This document shows positions 6,682 through 9,157 of a DNA stretch of 9,157 nt, in pieces. Positions within the stretch are counted from its first letter, which is position 1. Each line of letters opens with the position of its first letter. The notes beneath the pieces are model-generated. The model saw only the letters and a program-made list of their open reading frames with translations. It was not told the DNA's origin and ran no database searches. The DNA comes from an uncultured Saprospiraceae bacterium. GTDB taxonomy: Bacteria; Bacteroidota; Bacteroidia; Chitinophagales; Saprospiraceae. The stretch is from assembly GCA_937967535.1 (NCBI GenBank), contig CALCMV010000367.1, positions 1-9,157 on the forward strand. Reading direction: 5' to 3'. The position numbers and the translations under genes were made by a program.

Positions 6682-6729
6682 TATACTTCTTTAGGCTAAG
6701 AATTTAAATGCTCACCCGAAAGAAGTATA
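6682..6729. promoter_or_regulatory. 11-bp perfect inverted repeat upstream of the cohesin-like gene, operator candidate
   Basis: TATACTTCTTT at 6682-6692 is mirrored by AAAGAAGTATA at 6719-6729, with 26 bp between them. The pair sits 32-79 bp before the ATG at 6650, where promoter or leader elements of this minus-strand gene should be. Two half-sites about 37 bp apart centre to centre could serve a regulator or form a leader hairpin. No good -7 box is apparent. Confidence 0.4.
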
Positions 6730-6823
6730 ACAGTTTTGCGAAATAATGAATTATGAGTGTGTGGCGGTTCATATTTCATTATTGGTACATTGTTTATTAA
6801 ATTTCTTTGTGTTTTTGAAATGC

Positions 6824-7185
6824 AAAATGTAAAATAATAAATGTAAAAGTGCTCGTAGTACGTGTACAAAGTATTTTTATTTTTTAATAATTTTTTGGAC
6901 TTTGGACAAAATGGGAATTCGGGAACTGGGAAATTAGGTTTAATTTTATAAAGGATTGATTATCAATTGTTTTATTTTTATTATTAAAAGAAAATATGTA
7001 AATAATTATTTTTTATAAAATTCTAAAATAAAGGGTTTTACCGAATTTCCAAATTCCCCAATTTCCTCTGTCCAAAGTCCAAAATAATTTTAAAATCAAA
7101 TAAATATGAGAAAAATACGTTAATCCAACGTCCTACTCCCGATAACTATCGGGATTTACATTTTAAATTTATTATTTTACATTTT
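6824..7185. repeat. Three-tier fold-back (nested inverted repeat) of about 360 bp in a gene-free stretch
   Basis: The 6651-7332 gap has no gene. Most of it forms one nested palindrome. Outer tier: AAAATGTAAAATAATAAAT (6824-6842) pairs exactly with 7167-7185. Middle tier: 6893-6938 pairs with 7041-7084; its outer 16 bp (TTTTGGACTTTGGACA, 6893-6908) are perfect and the rest matches with several mismatches. Inner tier: AATTTTATAAA (6942-6952) pairs exactly with 7012-7022. The intervening 6843-6892 and 7085-7166 also show weak mirrored similarity (GTAG, ACGT and GTATTTTT words). No target duplication was found. It may be an old non-autonomous element or a structured non-coding region; no transcript is proven. 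Confidence 0.75.
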
Positions 7186-7211
7186 ACAACTTGTCCCGAC
7201 GAATGACGGGA
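7138..7211. repeat. Pair of short CCCGA-type palindromes on either side of the fold-back's right arm
   Basis: CCCGATA-AC-TATCGGG at 7138-7153 is a perfect 7-bp palindrome. TCCCG(ACGAATGA)CGGGA at 7194-7211 is a related 5-bp stem. Both are followed directly by ATTTA, so CGGGATTTA occurs twice. They look like short dispersed REP-like repeats. Either could form a small hairpin 3' of the minus-strand surface-protein gene, but they lie 120-195 bp after its stop and have no U run, so I do not call them terminators. Confidence 0.5.
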
Positions 7212-7332
7212 TTTATTTAAATTCATAAAGAAACTTATTTTACTGTTTATTTATAACGATAAAATATTTTTCTTCGGTATTACTTTCAAAGATAAGCCTT
7301 TTATCCATAAAACAAAACACATATTTTGACAC

Positions 7333-9157
7333 TTAATATGTATGCAGTAATTTTATTGTTTGTTGATATTCATCAAATTGTAATTCACAGGTATATATAC
7401 CTGCGGGCAATTGTGCGGCATCATTCCAAAAAACCCTATTTATTCCTGCATTATAGTATCCGCTAAATTGTTTTATTTCTTTTCCTAAAACATTGTAAAT
7501 CAAAATATTAACCTCGCCTGAGTGCGGCAATTCAAAAGAAATCGTCGTATTATCGCGGAATGGGTTGGGTATATTTTTGAATGATAAAACATTATTTTCG
7601 GAGGTTATATCCATCACATTTGTCACTGCCTGAATCTGCAATAAACCATCGGTAGAAACCATCTCCACTTCTTCAAGATCATCATTATATGCGATAGCAG
7701 TTGTAATATCCGAATTGGTAGAAATTTGTGTGGATGTACCAGCTTGTCCTATTGCTTTGAAGGTCAGATAGTAAGCAGGAATTTCCTCATTAGATGTAAT
7801 TGGCAGATTTTCGGGATCCAGCCACAGAGAGGTCAATTTCCCTTCTTCGATAGCGTGTTCGCCAAAGGCAATACCGCTTGTGAGTGTTTCATTTATCATT
7901 TCGACAGCCTGAAATTCGAGTATATCTGCATCCCAAGTATGTGTCAATTGCCATGTAGCTATATCAATTGCTTGTGAAATATTGACCGGAATTTGGATGA
8001 TTTCATTAGGGGCAGCAAAGGCATCGGCTATCGAAAATCTAATGGGGACATTGGAAGTGAAGCCGTTTGTAGGGTCATAAGTACTGTTGACATCACCGAT
8101 TTTTACTCCAATAAAATCTTGTCCTGTTGCATCTGTATTTAAATTTTCATAAGATAAAAACTGGTCGTAATCGCAGGGCGTATCTATATCAGGAAATTCA
8201 AGATCAGCAGGTACAAATTTCCATGATTTTCCCTCCGGAAATTCATCGGAAAGTCCCAATATCACACCTTGTATAATCGCCAAATCTATCGAACTCAGGG
8301 TGCAACTTTGGTTCACATCCATCGCAATTACATCATAGACTGTAGGCAAGTCAGAAAGCCCCAAAATATGCCTTTGTGCAATCGCCAAATCTATCGAAGT
8401 GACACCGTTGGTTACTCTGCCGCCTTTGCTCGGTGTGATGGTGTAGCTGCCGCCATTGGTGACATCAAAACTATAAGTACCCGTAGTGCTATTCAAAGAA
8501 TCATTTTCATCACCTGAAAGTTCAATATCTACATCGCTAAGTGGTGTGATGCCGTCTTTGGTGTATATCGTACCCTCAATATCTACACTAGGAGATGGTA
8601 ATACATTGATGCGAATAGTTGCCTCGTCACAGAGCGTATTGGTGATACATATTTGATAATTAATAGGGGTCACATCTCCCGAAAATCCTATGGCGGGTGT
8701 GAAACTCGTCAAACCCGTATTGTTTGCAGTAATCGTACCTTCGGAAGCAGGAATATTTGTCAGAATCGTCAATGTCTCAATGTTTTGTCCGGCAGGGATG
8801 ACATCATTTGCCACAATATTGAACGTACCACCTATGCTTATTATAAATACATTATCGTTATTGGCATCGGGGGCTTCGCCTTGTACTGTGATAAATATAG
8901 TAGCTTGGTCGCACAGTCCATTATCGGCACATACTTCGTAGGTCAGGGGAGTCACATTTCCGGCAAATCCGGCGGCAGATGTGAAGGTGGTCAAACCACT
9001 GTTACTTGTCGTAATCGTCCCTTGTGATGCGGGAATGGTATTGAGCAAAGTCACTGTTTCAAAATTCACTCCGGGAGGTGTATTATCATTTGCCAAAACA
9101 TTAAAAAGACTGTTGCTGCCTGCATTGATGGCTATATTATCGTCATTGGCAGTGGGA
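7333..9157 (-). CDS. Large T9SS surface protein, C-terminal part: Ig-like repeats, dockerin-like pair, cohesin-like domain, sorting tail
   Basis: The gene enters from the right edge; its first full codon in view is 9154-9156 and 607 residues are visible. An in-frame TTG at 9096 is not a start, because the repeat pattern continues upstream of it. Visible residues 1-95 and 96-188 are two cadherin/Ig-like repeats (ANDDN, NVLAND, PASQGTIT, GFAGNVTPLTYEVC; second copy NIVAND, PASEGTIT, GFSGDVTPINYQIC), each with a Cys-X5/6-Cys pair. Residues 191-246 resemble a carboxypeptidase-regulatory-like fold (IEGTIYTKDGITPLSDVDIEL). Residues 247-312 are two dockerin-like segments (TSIDLAIAQRHILGL and DVNQSCTLSSIDLAIIQG). 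Residues 311-362 hold SWKFVPADLEFPD and DFIGVKIGDVN, typical of saprospirid surface proteins. Residues 371-509 are cohesin-like (IQIPVNISQAIDIATWQLTH, YYLTFKAIG). Residues 526-607 are a T9SS tail (NIPNPFRDNTTISFEL, IYNVLGKE, LPAGIYTCEL). Likely an adhesin or matrix protein; ligand unknown. Confidence 0.85.
   Translation of the reverse strand, partial: PTANDDNIAINAGSNSLFNVLANDNTPPGVNFETVTLLNTIPASQGTITTSNSGLTTFTSAAGFAGNVTPLTYEVCADNGLCDQATIFITVQGEAPDANNDNVFIISIGGTFNIVANDVIPAGQNIETLTILTNIPASEGTITANNTGLTSFTPAIGFSGDVTPINYQICITNTLCDEATIRINVLPSPSVDIEGTIYTKDGITPLSDVDIELSGDENDSLNSTTGTYSFDVTNGGSYTITPSKGGRVTNGVTSIDLAIAQRHILGLSDLPTVYDVIAMDVNQSCTLSSIDLAIIQGVILGLSDEFPEGKSWKFVPADLEFPDIDTPCDYDQFLSYENLNTDATGQDFIGVKIGDVNSTYDPTNGFTSNVPIRFSIADAFAAPNEIIQIPVNISQAIDIATWQLTHTWDADILEFQAVEMINETLTSGIAFGEHAIEEGKLTSLWLDPENLPITSNEEIPAYYLTFKAIGQAGTSTQISTNSDITTAIAYNDDLEEVEMVSTDGLLQIQAVTNVMDITSENNVLSFKNIPNPFRDNTTISFELPHSGEVNILIYNVLGKEIKQFSGYYNAGINRVFWNDAAQLPAGIYTCELQFDEYQQTIKLLHTY
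8593..9156 (-). repeat. Two tandem Ig/cadherin-like coding repeats, period 94-95 codons
   Basis: Unit 1 spans 9156-8872 and unit 2 spans 8871-8593. Landmarks recur in order: AND, PAS(Q/E)GTIT, GLT(T/S)FT, GF(A/S)G(N/D)VTP, then Y-x-(V/I)-C and LCD(Q/E)ATI. At DNA level the units have diverged and are only patchily identical. More units probably lie beyond the right edge, since unit 1 begins exactly there. Confidence 0.8.

Noticed and set aside
8653..9027. 124-codon plus-strand ORF opposite the Ig-like repeats
   Set aside because: It reflects the repetitive coding strand of the surface protein; no start signal or family likeness.
9094..9096. TTG at 9096 as start of the large surface protein
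   Set aside because: The Ig-like repeat continues upstream in frame to the edge (ANDDN, NVLAND), so the codon is an internal leucine.
8593..9157. Repeats near the right edge as a CRISPR array
   Set aside because: The period is 94-95 codons, diverged at DNA level, and clearly protein-domain repeats.

Overview
The window looks like chromosomal DNA of a Bacteroidota bacterium, most likely of the Saprospiria/Saprospiraceae type. The evidence is protein-level: two proteins end in type IX secretion (T9SS) sorting domains, one carries the Ig-like repeat / dockerin-like / cohesin-like architecture familiar from large saprospirid surface proteins, there is a Bacteroidota-style Kdo transferase tail and a Wzi/RemB-like barrel, and ribosome binding sites are generally unrecognisable. 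No RNA genes, CRISPR array, origin or intact transposase were seen.

Layout. (1) 1-575, + strand: C-terminal half of Kdo transferase (waaA/kdtA), cut by the left edge. Its reading frame runs straight through a palindromic repeat at 1-80. (2) 540-1109, - strand: small predicted outer-membrane barrel protein, overlapping waaA tail to tail by 36 bp. (3) 1297-3027, + strand: sodium:solute symporter preceded by a perfect 12-bp hairpin. Its last 26 codons plus 11 bp of 3' flank are repeated 207 bp downstream, as a relic. (4) 3028-3596: intergenic stretch with the relic, a 153-bp MITE-like element bounded by a perfect 9-bp target duplication, and a doubtful 40-codon ORF. (5) 3597-5390, + strand: Wzi/RemB-like outer-membrane protein. 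(6) 5391-5615: convergent gap with a strong symmetrical hairpin closed by GAAA, probably a bidirectional terminator. (7) 5616-6650, - strand: secreted cohesin-like + FnIII-like + T9SS-tail protein. (8) 6651-7332: gene-free stretch dominated by a three-tier fold-back repeat of about 360 bp. (9) 7333-9157, - strand: C-terminal part of a large surface protein with cadherin/Ig-like repeats, a dockerin-like pair, a cohesin-like domain and a T9SS tail, open at the right edge.

Common theme: every identified protein acts at the cell envelope (LPS core synthesis, inner-membrane uptake, outer-membrane barrels, T9SS-exported surface proteins). They do not form one operon, because strands alternate and gaps are long. 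The most notable points are the in-frame palindrome in waaA, the two neighbouring T9SS cargo genes carrying cohesin-like and dockerin-like modules, the synonymous-only duplicated gene tail, and the amount of fold-back DNA between genes. No complete, clearly new multi-gene system is visible.
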